From: Flavobacterium sp. KMS
Lineage (GTDB): Bacteria; Bacteroidota; Bacteroidia; Flavobacteriales; Flavobacteriaceae
Length of the DNA stretch: 40,627 nucleotides
Direction: 5' to 3'
Assembly (NCBI RefSeq): GCF_000813005.1
Contig: NZ_JSYP01000029.1
Location: forward strand, 1 to 40,627
Made by a program: the position numbers and the translations under genes. The notes beneath the pieces are model-generated. The model did no database searches, was not told the DNA's origin, and saw only the letters and a program-made list of their open reading frames with translations. Of this stretch, positions 23,427 through 31,653 are shown piece by piece; the first letter of the stretch is position 1, and every line of letters starts with the position of its first letter.

Positions 23427-23773
23427 TATATTATTTTCTAATTATTCTTTTAATTTCAATTTATATTCAAATATAACAAAGTGAAAAATTATAAAGAAAT
23501 TAAAGACATAAAAGGTAACAAAATTATAAAGATTATTTACCTCTCTCATTTATATAAAAAAACACCTATTTCTTCCTCACTGCATCTATTTTCAATTTCT
23601 TGATCTAAATAAAATTTAAAAAAAATGTCGTTTTTTTATTAAAAATATTATGCTTTTAAGTTAATCAAAAAAGCAATTACTAAATAGCCCTGAAAAGTTA
23701 TAATAATAGCAGAATAAGTCACATTACAACAGTCTATTTAGTTCATTTTTAAATAGTTAAAAGAAAATCAGAA

Positions 23774-23793
23774 TTCCTAGTTTCAATTAGGAA
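23774..23793. promoter_or_regulatory. Inverted repeat upstream of the kinase gene
   Basis: TTCCTAGTTTCAATTAGGAA has perfect 6-bp outer arms and ends 8 nt upstream of the -7 box, inside the -33/-7 spacer. Position suggests an operator. Confidence 0.5.
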
Positions 23794-23800
23794 ATTTATT

Positions 23801-23808
23801 TAACTTTG
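23801..23808 (+). promoter_or_regulatory. -7 element of the kinase-activator operon
   Basis: TAACTTTG fully matches TAnnTTTG, 43 nt upstream of the ATG at 23852. Confidence 0.55.
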
Positions 23809-23851
23809 ATTAGTTTTATAAATTTTTTAACCTTTTTCCTACAAAAAAGCA

Positions 23852-24943
23852 ATGATTAATAGTGCCCCAGAAGAAAAACTAAAAGAAAGAATTAAAGAAT
23901 TATTATGTCTTTATCAGATTTCAAAAATAATTTCAAAATCTAATAATGTTAATAAAGTTGCTCTGGAAGAAATCATTTTTTCTGTGGTAAAAGCATGGAG
24001 ATTTTGTGATGATTCTATAGTCGAAATTCAGATAAATGATTATACACTAGCTACAGCATTAATTCCAAAAAACAATGTTTCCCAACATAGTGAAATAATA
24101 GTATCAAATAAAGTCTCAGGATTTATCAAAGTATATTATCCTCAGCCAAAATATAATCTTAATCATTTTCTAAAAGAAGAACAAGAACTTTTAGATACTG
24201 TTTCTTTTGAAATTGGCAATTACATAGAAAAATATCAAAATTTAGACAAAAAAGCTACTCTAAGGAAAACTTTAGAGAGAAAAGACAGACTATCTATTCT
24301 TGGAGAAATGACTGCAGGAATTGCACACGAACTTAATACTCCCCTTGCTAACATATTAGGGTTTGCAGAGCTTATTAAAGATGAAACTAAGGATCAAATA
24401 ATTATTGATGATATCGCCAAAATCATAAATTCAGCAATCTATTCACGCGAAATAGTCAAAAAATTAATGTTTTTTTCTTGTGGTATGCCTCAACAATTAC
24501 AATTGCTGAAAATAAAGCCAATAGTAACTGATGCTCTCACCTTTCTTAAGCAGAATTTTCAGAAAAAGAGTGTACAATATCAACTTGATTTTCAAGACGA
24601 TGATATTATTGCAAAAGTAGATTCCATTCAACTTACTCAAGTTTTATTTAATCTACTTATAAATGCAATATACGTAGCCCCAAAGAATAGTATCATCTAT
24701 ATAGGAGTGAATAGTGATGAAGAAAATATGATACTAAAAATAGCAGACAATGGCCCTGGAGTTCCTCATGAAATTAAACAAAAAATATTTGACCCATTTT
24801 TTACTACAAAACCTGTAGGCGAAAGCTGTGGCCTTGGACTTAGTGTAGTACATGGAATAATTAAAAATCATAATGGAGATATAGAGATGATTGATAATAC
24901 CCCAAGTGGAACGATTTTTTTAATAAAGTTACCATTACAATAA
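23852..24943 (+). CDS. Soluble sensor histidine kinase, NtrB-like
   Basis: 363 residues, no membrane helix or signal peptide, so cytoplasmic. Residues about 1-130 form a GAF-like sensing region (FSVVKAWRFCDDSIVEIQIND) with a coiled coil to 145. The HisKA H-box is GEMTAGIAHELNTPLANILG with phospho-acceptor His159. The ATPase domain has N-box LFNLLINAI (Asn267, Asn271), G1 box DNGPGVP, F box FDPFFTTK and G2 box GLGLSVV. It should autophosphorylate and pass phosphate to the response regulator encoded 5 nt downstream. The signal is unknown; lack of membrane segments points to an intracellular cue. Confidence 0.92.
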   Translation: MINSAPEEKLKERIKELLCLYQISKIISKSNNVNKVALEEIIFSVVKAWRFCDDSIVEIQINDYTLATALIPKNNVSQHSEIIVSNKVSGFIKVYYPQPKYNLNHFLKEEQELLDTVSFEIGNYIEKYQNLDKKATLRKTLERKDRLSILGEMTAGIAHELNTPLANILGFAELIKDETKDQIIIDDIAKIINSAIYSREIVKKLMFFSCGMPQQLQLLKIKPIVTDALTFLKQNFQKKSVQYQLDFQDDDIIAKVDSIQLTQVLFNLLINAIYVAPKNSIIYIGVNSDEENMILKIADNGPGVPHEIKQKIFDPFFTTKPVGESCGLGLSVVHGIIKNHNGDIEMIDNTPSGTIFLIKLPLQ

Positions 24944-24948
24944 TTAAA

Positions 24949-26283
24949 ATGAACTTAAAGAAAGAAAACATACTAATTGTAGATGATAATTATGACATGC
25001 TAGATTTGCTTCAGCGCAATCTAAAAGCATTAAATTATCATATCTATAAAGCATCATCAGTAAATGAAGCTTTAGGTATTTTAAAATATACCAGTATAGA
25101 CCTCCTTATTACCGACCTTAATATGCCGGAAATAAATGGTATTGAATTAATAAAGTTTACTGAAGAACATTATCCATTAATGCCTAAATTGGTAATAACA
25201 GGTTTACCATCAATTAATAGTGCCGTAATTTCGATACAAGCTGGTGCATTCGATTATTTGGTTAAACCATTCACAAATGAAGAACTTAAAAAAGCGGTTG
25301 AGAATTCCTTTATAAAAACAAGAAATAAAGCAAAAACTCTACTACCGAAAAAAAACTCTATACCAATAGATAATAATTATTCTGGTATTGTAGGTAACTC
25401 TGATCAATTAAGAGATTTAATTGAGATAATAAAAAGAGTTAAAAACAACATGGCAACAGTACTTATACAAGGAGATAGTGGTACTGGAAAAGAACTTATC
25501 GCTAAAGCAATACATTATAATGGTGTTCTAGCGAAAATGCCTTTTATTACTGTAAACTGCGGTGGAATTCCAGAAGGACTAATGGAATCTGAACTTTTTG
25601 GCTATGTAAAAGGAGCATTTACTGGAGCTAATGAATCAAGAATCGGATTGTTTCAAGCAGCTTCTGGAGGAACAATTTTTCTAGATGAAATTGGTACAGC
25701 TTCATTATCTGTACAAACAAGACTTCTTAGAGTACTTCAGGAAAAAGAGATTACAAGAGTAGGATCACAAATTCCCGAGAAACTTAATGTTAGAATAATT
25801 GCTGCATCTAATACCGATTTATTTCAAATGGTACAAAAAAATGCTTTTAGAGAAGATTTATATTATAGACTAAATGTTGTTAATATCAAGACAACACCTT
25901 TAAGAGAAAGAAAAGAGGATATCATTCCTATAATAGATACTTTTTTAAAAAAATACAGTATTGAATATGATAAACCAAACATCTCAATCACCGAAAAAGC
26001 GATCGAAATATTACTACGCTACTCTTGGCCTGGTAATGTTCGTGAACTCGAAAACATTATACAGCGTATGATAATAATGAGCGATGATATTATAGATATT
26101 CAACAAATTCCAGAGCATCTTAAATATCACATCTCAAGTGGAGAAATAAACATTCTTAAATCACTAAAAGAATATGAAAAAGAACAGATTTTAAAAGTTC
26201 TTGCAGCTGTTGATAATAATAAAACTCATGCTGCAAAAATATTACAAATTGACCGTAAAACACTTAATCAGAAAATTATATGA
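24949..26283 (+). CDS. NtrC-family sigma-54 activator (response regulator)
   Basis: 444 residues in three domains. Receiver domain (1-120): acidic Asp12/13, phospho-acceptor Asp56 (LLITDLNMP), Thr84, Lys106 (LVKPF). AAA+ domain (145-385): Walker A GDSGTGKE (175-182), sigma-54 contact loop GAFTGA (222-227), Walker B GGTIFLDEIG (240-249), WPGNVREL. C-terminal Fis-type HTH: NNKTHAAKILQIDRKTLNQK; it ends a few residues earlier than usual but the helices are present. It partners the kinase gene 5 nt upstream. It should bind upstream sites and open sigma-54 promoters; a good one lies 120 nt downstream of its stop codon. Confidence 0.94.
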   Translation: MNLKKENILIVDDNYDMLDLLQRNLKALNYHIYKASSVNEALGILKYTSIDLLITDLNMPEINGIELIKFTEEHYPLMPKLVITGLPSINSAVISIQAGAFDYLVKPFTNEELKKAVENSFIKTRNKAKTLLPKKNSIPIDNNYSGIVGNSDQLRDLIEIIKRVKNNMATVLIQGDSGTGKELIAKAIHYNGVLAKMPFITVNCGGIPEGLMESELFGYVKGAFTGANESRIGLFQAASGGTIFLDEIGTASLSVQTRLLRVLQEKEITRVGSQIPEKLNVRIIAASNTDLFQMVQKNAFREDLYYRLNVVNIKTTPLRERKEDIIPIIDTFLKKYSIEYDKPNISITEKAIEILLRYSWPGNVRELENIIQRMIIMSDDIIDIQQIPEHLKYHISSGEINILKSLKEYEKEQILKVLAAVDNNKTHAAKILQIDRKTLNQKII

Positions 26284-26404
26284 GTCTGAATTGGGTAATT
26301 ATTCCTCGAATGACACCAAATTCCCATGGCTCAAAAACAAATGATTTTATAAGCTTCTATATCATTAAATTGATTAGCAACTTGTTAACTTTTATATGAG
26401 TTTA
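26284..26404 (+). promoter_or_regulatory. Probable activator-binding region upstream of the sigma-54 site
   Basis: 121 nt between the activator stop codon and the -24 element, the usual place for upstream activating sites. Candidate dyads: TATAAGCTTCTATA (about 26349-26362) and AACTTGTTAACTT (about 26379-26393). Neither is compelling by eye. Confidence 0.3.
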
Positions 26405-26419
26405 AGGCATACATTTTGC
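26405..26419 (+). promoter_or_regulatory. Sigma-54 (-24/-12) promoter of the DMP19-like gene
   Basis: AGGCATACATTTTGC fits TGGCAC-N5-TTGC with exact GG-N10-GC spacing (GG at 26406-26407, GC at 26418-26419). It follows directly after the sigma-54 activator gene and lies about 86 nt upstream of the ATG at 26505. No equivalent site was found before the other genes of the block. Confidence 0.75.
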
Positions 26420-26504
26420 CTTAATTCATACATAAATACATACAAAAGCAATATTTATATTGTTATACAAAACGAATTAAAATAACCTCAATAAAGCAGA
26501 AAAA

Positions 26505-27077
26505 ATGGAAAAGATGATGAAAACGAAAATGGATACGATAATGGAAGTGAAAGCTGAAATAAAAACAGGAACAATAAAAAATACATTACCGAAAATTACC
26601 AAAAAAGAAATTTTAGAAGCAAAAGAAAATACTTGGGATTTTTTCTTTCTATTACTTTCTAAATATTATGAATTAATGGATGGGCAATATGATGAAACTG
26701 AAAATGAATTTAATACTGCCCAGCATACATTAATGGCATATAATATACTATATGGTGAAGTTACTAATGGAGGTTATTTATCCCTAATACAAAATGGATA
26801 CGGTGGTTATATATTTGAAACTCTTTTCTCTGAAACAATGAAGGTATGGGGAATAAAAGAAATGGCAATAAATATAGATAAAGCCAAAGAAATTTATTTA
26901 GCACATAAACCTTTTTTAGAAATGGAAAGGACAGAGGAACAATTTTCAAGAATGTATCAAGAGTTTCCACATTTTAATTCTATCGATAAAGATTTTTTCA
27001 AGATTATGGACGATGAAAGCGAAAAAATTAAAATACATATTCAAGAAAACATGAGTGATTTCGCAACTGCAATATAA
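26505..27077 (+). CDS. DMP19-like protein (DUF4375), putative DNA mimic
   Basis: 190 residues, soluble, acidic towards the C-terminus. The core matches the DMP19/DUF4375 family: HTLMAYNILYGEVTNGGYLSL, GYGGYIFETLF, an AINIDKAKEIY helix and FNSIDKDFFKIMDDESEK. The family's namesake, Neisseria DMP19, is a dsDNA-mimic that binds a transcription factor; most members are uncharacterised. Transcription probably starts at the sigma-54 promoter at 26405-26419, driven by the activator encoded immediately upstream. The first 35 residues (Met/Lys-rich, several possible Met starts) look like a variable extension, so the true start could be a few codons later. Confidence 0.8.
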   Translation: MEKMMKTKMDTIMEVKAEIKTGTIKNTLPKITKKEILEAKENTWDFFFLLLSKYYELMDGQYDETENEFNTAQHTLMAYNILYGEVTNGGYLSLIQNGYGGYIFETLFSETMKVWGIKEMAINIDKAKEIYLAHKPFLEMERTEEQFSRMYQEFPHFNSIDKDFFKIMDDESEKIKIHIQENMSDFATAI

Positions 27078-27291
27078 TCATCATCTATAAAAAACTGTAA
27101 ACATCATCATCCTAATCAGGATAAATACGGCATGCCTTAAGATTAAACAATAATATCATTGTTACTCTTAAAGATTTGTCATATAGTTTCTAACTGCAAC
27201 TTACTTAAGAATGCTGAATGTTTATAATTAAAATAACTAAAAAAAATAAACTGCTATAAAGCATACGTTTATTAAGTAAAATCAAATTACA

Positions 27292-27675
27292 ATGGAAAAT
27301 AATAAGATAATAATAGAAGCAAAAGAACTTGAATTATTAAAAGAAATTATATCAACAATACAAAACAATAGCGATAGAATATACAATCTCTCCATTAAAA
27401 GATTATCGAGAGAACTTGAGACAGCGACAGTTATGGCTCATAATCAGATGCCTGAAAAAATCGTAAGAATAAATTCAAAAGTAACCGTGCAAATAGCAAC
27501 CAACATTATTAAAAACTTTCAGATTGTTGTTCCTGAAAAAAGCAATTTAAATCAGAATAAACTATCAGTAATGTCTCCAATGGGATTAGCTCTATATGGA
27601 TATTCTATTAATGATGAAATCTCATGGCAGTTTCCTTCAGGAATAAATAAATTAAAAATATTAAATGTCGAATAA
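27292..27675 (+). CDS. Rnk/GreA C-terminal domain protein (RNA polymerase-binding)
   Basis: 127 residues. A short helical N-terminal segment (KELELLKEIISTIQNN) precedes a GreA/GreB C-terminal FKBP-like domain (PF01272): MPEKIVRINSKVTVQ, FQIVVPEKSN, KLSVMSPMGLALYGYSINDEI and WQFPSGINKLKI. This is the layout of Rnk-like 'regulator of nucleoside diphosphate kinase' proteins, which bind the RNA polymerase secondary channel region but lack the cleavage-active coiled coil of GreA. It lies 214 nt after the DMP19-like gene; co-transcription is possible and no separate sigma-54 site was seen. Confidence 0.87.
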   Translation: MENNKIIIEAKELELLKEIISTIQNNSDRIYNLSIKRLSRELETATVMAHNQMPEKIVRINSKVTVQIATNIIKNFQIVVPEKSNLNQNKLSVMSPMGLALYGYSINDEISWQFPSGINKLKILNVE

Positions 27676-27716
27676 GCAGCTTTTCAAATATGAATACTAT
27701 TTAAAAACAAGCTGTA

Positions 27717-27724
27717 TAACTTTA
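27717..27724 (+). promoter_or_regulatory. -7-like element, first AraC paralogue
   Basis: TAACTTTA is a one-mismatch TAnnTTTG, 16 nt before the GTG start. The second paralogue has the same octamer at nearly the same place. Confidence 0.4.
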
Positions 27725-27740
27725 TTATATCAATATTACT

Positions 27741-28721
27741 GTGAAAATAATTAAACACTCATATGGAACCAACTTAGATTGGGTAGCTCCACTAGCTGAG
27801 CAATTGGGCGCCAAAGTTGATGGTAATTTTATAATTTCATCAGATGGTCTTTTCTCTGGAAATAGATATTTTTTAGATTGTGAAGACGATATTGTTGCCT
27901 ATTATGTCGATGGAATAAACAATATGGATTTTAACTTAATCCAAAAAAACACTAGCGATGATTTTATCGGAATATATTATAATTTAACAGAAGGAGGAAT
28001 AAAATATTCGAGTAGCAATTTTGAGCAAGAAATAGGCCGCTGGCACTATAATCTCTTAGTTATTGATAGTTCACTCGAAACAAATTATTTGATTAAATCG
28101 GGAACTAAATCATTTGTTTTTTGCATTTTCATCAAGAAAAACATGATGGAATCCTATGCCAAAAAAAATAATATTACACTAAAAGATATAGACAAAATTA
28201 CAGATCCAACAAAAAATACTATAATACGATTTGATAGAATGAGTAGTGATAGTTATCATATCCTAACCGACTTACAAAAACTAAAAGTTGGCGGTCCTAT
28301 ATTTGACTTAAACCTCAAGGGAACAGTACATTTATTGTTATCTAATTTTTTCAAAAAAATGTCGAGTACAAGAATTATCATCCAAACTGTAAATAAAACA
28401 GACTTGGCTAATATTGTAGCTGTGCAGATGTTTTTAATCGATAATATTGAAGACCACTTTCCAACTATCAAATTCATTGCGAATAAAGCAAACATGTCTG
28501 AGTCTAAGTTTAAAAATTTGTTCAAAAAAATAACAGGTATGACACCTAATGCATTTTTCATGGACAATAAGCTACTTAGAGCTAAGGAACTATTAGAAAA
28601 AAATCAGCTGTCTATATCACAAGTATCCGACAAGCTTAATTTTACTAATAATTCTTATTTCGCATCAAAATTTAAAGAGCATTTTGGTATTTCACCTAAA
28701 ACATTTATCAAACAATTATAA
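27741..28721 (+). CDS. AraC-family regulator, paralogue 1 of 3
   Basis: 326 residues, starting with GTG. The N-terminal 215 residues form an unusual sensor region (SYGTNLDWVAPLAEQLGAKV, NLTEGGIKYSS, GRWHYNLLVID); the linker contains RMSSDSYHILTDLQKLKVGG and GTVHLLLSNFF, as in PchR-type AraC regulators. The C-terminal HTH pair is IKFIANKANMSESKFKNLFK and LSISQVSDKLNFTNNSYFAS, ending FGISPKTFIKQL. It is a close paralogue of the next gene and a distant one of the third. Target and ligand are unknown; position suggests it belongs to the kinase/sigma-54 block. Confidence 0.87.
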   Translation: MKIIKHSYGTNLDWVAPLAEQLGAKVDGNFIISSDGLFSGNRYFLDCEDDIVAYYVDGINNMDFNLIQKNTSDDFIGIYYNLTEGGIKYSSSNFEQEIGRWHYNLLVIDSSLETNYLIKSGTKSFVFCIFIKKNMMESYAKKNNITLKDIDKITDPTKNTIIRFDRMSSDSYHILTDLQKLKVGGPIFDLNLKGTVHLLLSNFFKKMSSTRIIIQTVNKTDLANIVAVQMFLIDNIEDHFPTIKFIANKANMSESKFKNLFKKITGMTPNAFFMDNKLLRAKELLEKNQLSISQVSDKLNFTNNSYFASKFKEHFGISPKTFIKQL

Positions 28722-28885
28722 CATAAAACAAAACTACTTTTTTAATCAACTGTAAAACGATAAAACTATATTTTAAAACATAGGACAAGCAAATAAAAAA
28801 TCCTTAAATGAATGATACAAAACAAAATCACTAGTAAATAACATATAATAAATACTGACAATCAATATTTTAATATAAAAAAACT

Positions 28886-28893
28886 TAACTTTA
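28886..28893 (+). promoter_or_regulatory. -7-like element, second AraC paralogue
   Basis: TAACTTTA, one mismatch from TAnnTTTG, 22 nt before the GTG start at 28916. Confidence 0.4.
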
Positions 28894-28915
28894 TAGTGCA
28901 TAAAAATATATCTCT

Positions 28916-29896
28916 GTGAAAATAATAGAACATACTTATGGTGCCGACCTGAACTGGGTTGCTCCTTTTGCATTACAAATGGAAGGAAAAACGGATGGTA
29001 ATTTTATAGTTATACCAGATAGTATCCAAACCGGAACAAGATATGTTCTGGACTGTGGTGATGGCATTATCGCCTATTACATTGATGTAGCTTATAATAA
29101 GAGCTTACATTTTATCCAGAAAAACAATACTAATGATTTTGTAGGGATTTATTATAACTTAACCGAAGGAGAAGCTTCATTAAAGAGTAATACCTTTATG
29201 CATGATGTTGGTCGCTGGAAATATAATCTGTCAGTTATTGATGGTGGACTGGAATCAAATTATTTTGTTAAGAACGGAAGTAAAACATACAGTCTTTGCA
29301 TATTTGTCAAGAAAACTACGATAGCTACATTCGCAAAAAAAAACAATATTACTTTTCATAATATTGATAAAATTGCTGATTCTGAAAAAAATACAATTAT
29401 TAGATTAGACAGAATGAGCAGCGAAAGTTATCACATACTAACCGATTTGCGTAAGCTAAAAGTTGGAGGGCCTGTATTTGATTTAAATCTAATTGGTACT
29501 GTTCATCTATTACTTTCTAATTATTTAAGAAAAATAGCAAGTCATAGAATTATTATACAAACAGTAAATGAATCTGATTTGGCAAATATTGTAGCAACAC
29601 AAATGTTCTTAATTAGCAATATAGAAGATCATTTTCCGACGATAAAATTGATGGCAAGCAAAGCGAACATGTCAGAATCAAAATTTAAGAATTTATTTAA
29701 AAAAATTACAGGCGCAACACCAAATGCATTTTTCATGGATAATAAAATGCTATTAGCTAAAGAACTACTGGAAAAAAAACAACTATCAATATCTCAGGTT
29801 TCTGACAAACTTAATTTTACCAACAACTCTTATTTCGCTTCGAAATTTAAAGAGCAATTTGGAATAACTCCAAAATCATTTATTAAACAATTATAA
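28916..29896 (+). CDS. AraC-family regulator, paralogue 2 of 3
   Basis: 326 residues, GTG start, same length as paralogue 1 and alignable without gaps. The HTH region is nearly unchanged (IKLMASKANMSESKFKNLFK; LSISQVSDKLNFTNNSYFAS), while the sensor half differs more (EHTYGADLNWVAPFALQMEG). This suggests similar DNA sites and diverged ligand or partner specificity. 194 nt of AT-rich DNA with its own -7-like element separates it from paralogue 1. Confidence 0.87.
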   Translation: MKIIEHTYGADLNWVAPFALQMEGKTDGNFIVIPDSIQTGTRYVLDCGDGIIAYYIDVAYNKSLHFIQKNNTNDFVGIYYNLTEGEASLKSNTFMHDVGRWKYNLSVIDGGLESNYFVKNGSKTYSLCIFVKKTTIATFAKKNNITFHNIDKIADSEKNTIIRLDRMSSESYHILTDLRKLKVGGPVFDLNLIGTVHLLLSNYLRKIASHRIIIQTVNESDLANIVATQMFLISNIEDHFPTIKLMASKANMSESKFKNLFKKITGATPNAFFMDNKMLLAKELLEKKQLSISQVSDKLNFTNNSYFASKFKEQFGITPKSFIKQL

Positions 29897-29966
29897 AAAT
29901 ACCGGATTAAAAATATCCATAGCAGTGAATAGAAAATAAAAAAGACTAAACAAAAACTTATCTGCA

Positions 29967-30998
29967 ATGAAAAAAATTACACATTTTTATTCTTTAACTC
30001 CAGAATGGCAATACAAACTTGCTGAAGAAATGGGTGGAGAACTTATTGATGATAAAATAATTGTTATTCCTGAAACATTAGGACACGGGCAATCCTATTT
30101 TACTCAAATAACACCTGGAATTTCTGCATTATTTATGGATTTTGTTTTAACAACTCCTTTAAAAATAAACCGTCTTAAATCTGAAAACGAATTATATATA
30201 TTCCATTTTGATTTAAGTGACCATACTAATTTAATTAAAATACAAGATATCGATTATGAAATCGGTTCTGCAATAAATGTAGGGCTAGCAATTATAAGTA
30301 ATGATATAGAGAGCTCCTTTAAACCTGCAGTAGGACATAGAACATTAGCATTACGTCTACTTGTTGATAAAAACTTATTAAACGAATTTGTAGAAAGTCA
30401 TCCTAGCGAAGAATTTACTAATAGAAGAATAAAAATAAAAAAAACAGTACCTTATTACTACGATAATATGGATAGTAATAGTATATTACTTATCCAATCC
30501 CTAAAGAGTAGATCAGTATATGACAGTTCATTTGATCCCTATCTTAAAGGAATTTCTTTAAAATTATTAGGTAATTTTTTAAATAGATATACAGATTCTG
30601 AAGCAGTAAAGAATGAAACTACCGAAATTGAAATAGAAGCTATTACCAAGACAAAAAACTACCTTCTAGATCATTTATACAACCCATTCCCTTCTGTACC
30701 TTTTTTATCTAAAATGGCTGGAATGTCACCTTCAAAGTATAAAATGTTATTCAAGAAAGAATTTCATAATACCCCAAATAATCTTTTTATAAAAGAAAAA
30801 ATGCTTCTTGCAAACCGTCTTTTACAAAGTGGAGATTATAGCACTTTAACAGAAATAATTTATGAGTTAAATTACACCAAATTAAGCTATTTCTGCACAA
30901 AATATTATGACCTTTTTCATAGAAAACCTTCTGAGGATTTTATTAAAAAAAAGAAACAAAAAAACTTTGCTGTTCTTAGACCAGATACTTATCTGTAA
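29967..30998 (+). CDS. AraC-family regulator, paralogue 3 of 3
   Basis: 343 residues, ATG start, 70 nt after paralogue 2 and probably co-transcribed with it. Same architecture but clearly older divergence: opening HFYSLTPEWQYKLAEEMGGE, linker SILLIQSLKSRSVYDSSFDP, HTH pair VPFLSKMAGMSPSKYKMLFK and STLTEIIYELNYTKLSYFCT, and a Lys-rich tail after the second HTH. The substituted recognition helix implies different DNA sites from the other two. It closes the plus-strand regulatory block with a terminator at 31009-31042. Confidence 0.85.
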   Translation: MKKITHFYSLTPEWQYKLAEEMGGELIDDKIIVIPETLGHGQSYFTQITPGISALFMDFVLTTPLKINRLKSENELYIFHFDLSDHTNLIKIQDIDYEIGSAINVGLAIISNDIESSFKPAVGHRTLALRLLVDKNLLNEFVESHPSEEFTNRRIKIKKTVPYYYDNMDSNSILLIQSLKSRSVYDSSFDPYLKGISLKLLGNFLNRYTDSEAVKNETTEIEIEAITKTKNYLLDHLYNPFPSVPFLSKMAGMSPSKYKMLFKKEFHNTPNNLFIKEKMLLANRLLQSGDYSTLTEIIYELNYTKLSYFCTKYYDLFHRKPSEDFIKKKKQKNFAVLRPDTYL

Positions 30999-31008
30999 TT
31001 ATACAAGT

Positions 31009-31042
31009 ACTACTCTTTCTTAGATAAACTAAAAAGAGTAGT
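31009..31042 (+). terminator. Terminator of the regulatory block
   Basis: ACTACTCTTT pairs with AAAGAGTAGT (10 bp), followed by ATTTTATATTAT. Confidence 0.75.
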
Positions 31043-31144
31043 ATTTTATATTATCTCCTTTTCAATACTTATCTAGCAGTTCAATTTAATCTTTTTGTTT
31101 ATTCTGTGTTTTACAGACATTGCTATTTATTTCATAATCAAGCA

Positions 31145-31534
31145 TTACCATTCTCTCCAAATATCCGAAATCCCTTTCCCGTTTGCATAAATTTCAGGAT
31201 TAAGACCAGCAACTAAAGTTATTTCATCTACCAGGTCACATAAATCTTCACTTACACCAAAATCGAATAATCCTTTCTCATCATGAAGTCGATTGAGTGA
31301 ATTAATAATAATTTCAAACAATTCAATTTTATTTAATTCTGATGCTTTTTCTCCAATTAAGTACAATTTGCCTAGTAAATAGTCAAAAATAGCTTTTGTA
31401 GCATCACAATTCTCTTGAGTATATTGCTCAATCCCTTTATCATTTTTATCCTCTGTATCTGCCGAAAAATTATCTATCCATTCATCAAATGGATAATTAT
31501 CCTTGATTTCATTTAATCTTTTCTGATAAGTCAT
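31145..31534 (-). CDS. Small acidic hypothetical protein
   Basis: 129 residues, acidic, soluble. Not recognised. Visible features: N-terminal EIKDNYPFDEWIDNF, a helical ATKAIFDYLLGKLYLIGEKA, DLCDLVDEIT and a C-terminal GKGISDIWREW. The aromatic ends and acidic character resemble small immunity-type or SMI1-like Bacteroidota proteins, but no family can be named. It lies downstream of the PorE-like gene on the same strand, behind a strong terminator, so it is probably transcribed separately. Confidence 0.65.
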   Translation of the reverse strand: MTYQKRLNEIKDNYPFDEWIDNFSADTEDKNDKGIEQYTQENCDATKAIFDYLLGKLYLIGEKASELNKIELFEIIINSLNRLHDEKGLFDFGVSEDLCDLVDEITLVAGLNPEIYANGKGISDIWREW

Positions 31535-31594
31535 TACACCTTTTTTTTACTCAATTTAAATCCTCTCGATTTATGTATCTCATATGATCAAAAC

Positions 31595-31629
31595 AAAAAA
31601 GTGGATATCATTATGATATCCACTTTTTT
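31595..31629 (-). terminator. Terminator of the T9SS-type cassette
   Basis: A 16-bp perfect stem, AAAAAAGTGGATATCA with TGATATCCACTTTTTT, and a TTA loop, 25 nt after the PorE-like stop codon, with U-runs available in both directions. Confidence 0.9.
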
Positions 31630-31653
31630 TAAAACATATTCCTATTCAAATAC

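Larger units (their letters stand above)
23427..23851 (+). other. Long AT-rich control region upstream of the histidine kinase
   Basis: 425 bases without a gene, between divergent genes. Two signals stand out near its right end: an inverted repeat at 23774-23793 and a -7 element at 23801-23808. The rest is A/T-rich without visible structure. Confidence 0.5.

Noticed and set aside
27078..27291. Sigma-54 promoter before the Rnk-like gene
   Set aside because: No GG-N10-GC with flanking consensus; the nearest GG dinucleotides have wrong spacing.
28773..28973. 66-codon minus-strand frame between AraC paralogues
   Set aside because: AT-rich, overlaps the promoter and start of paralogue 2, no domain.
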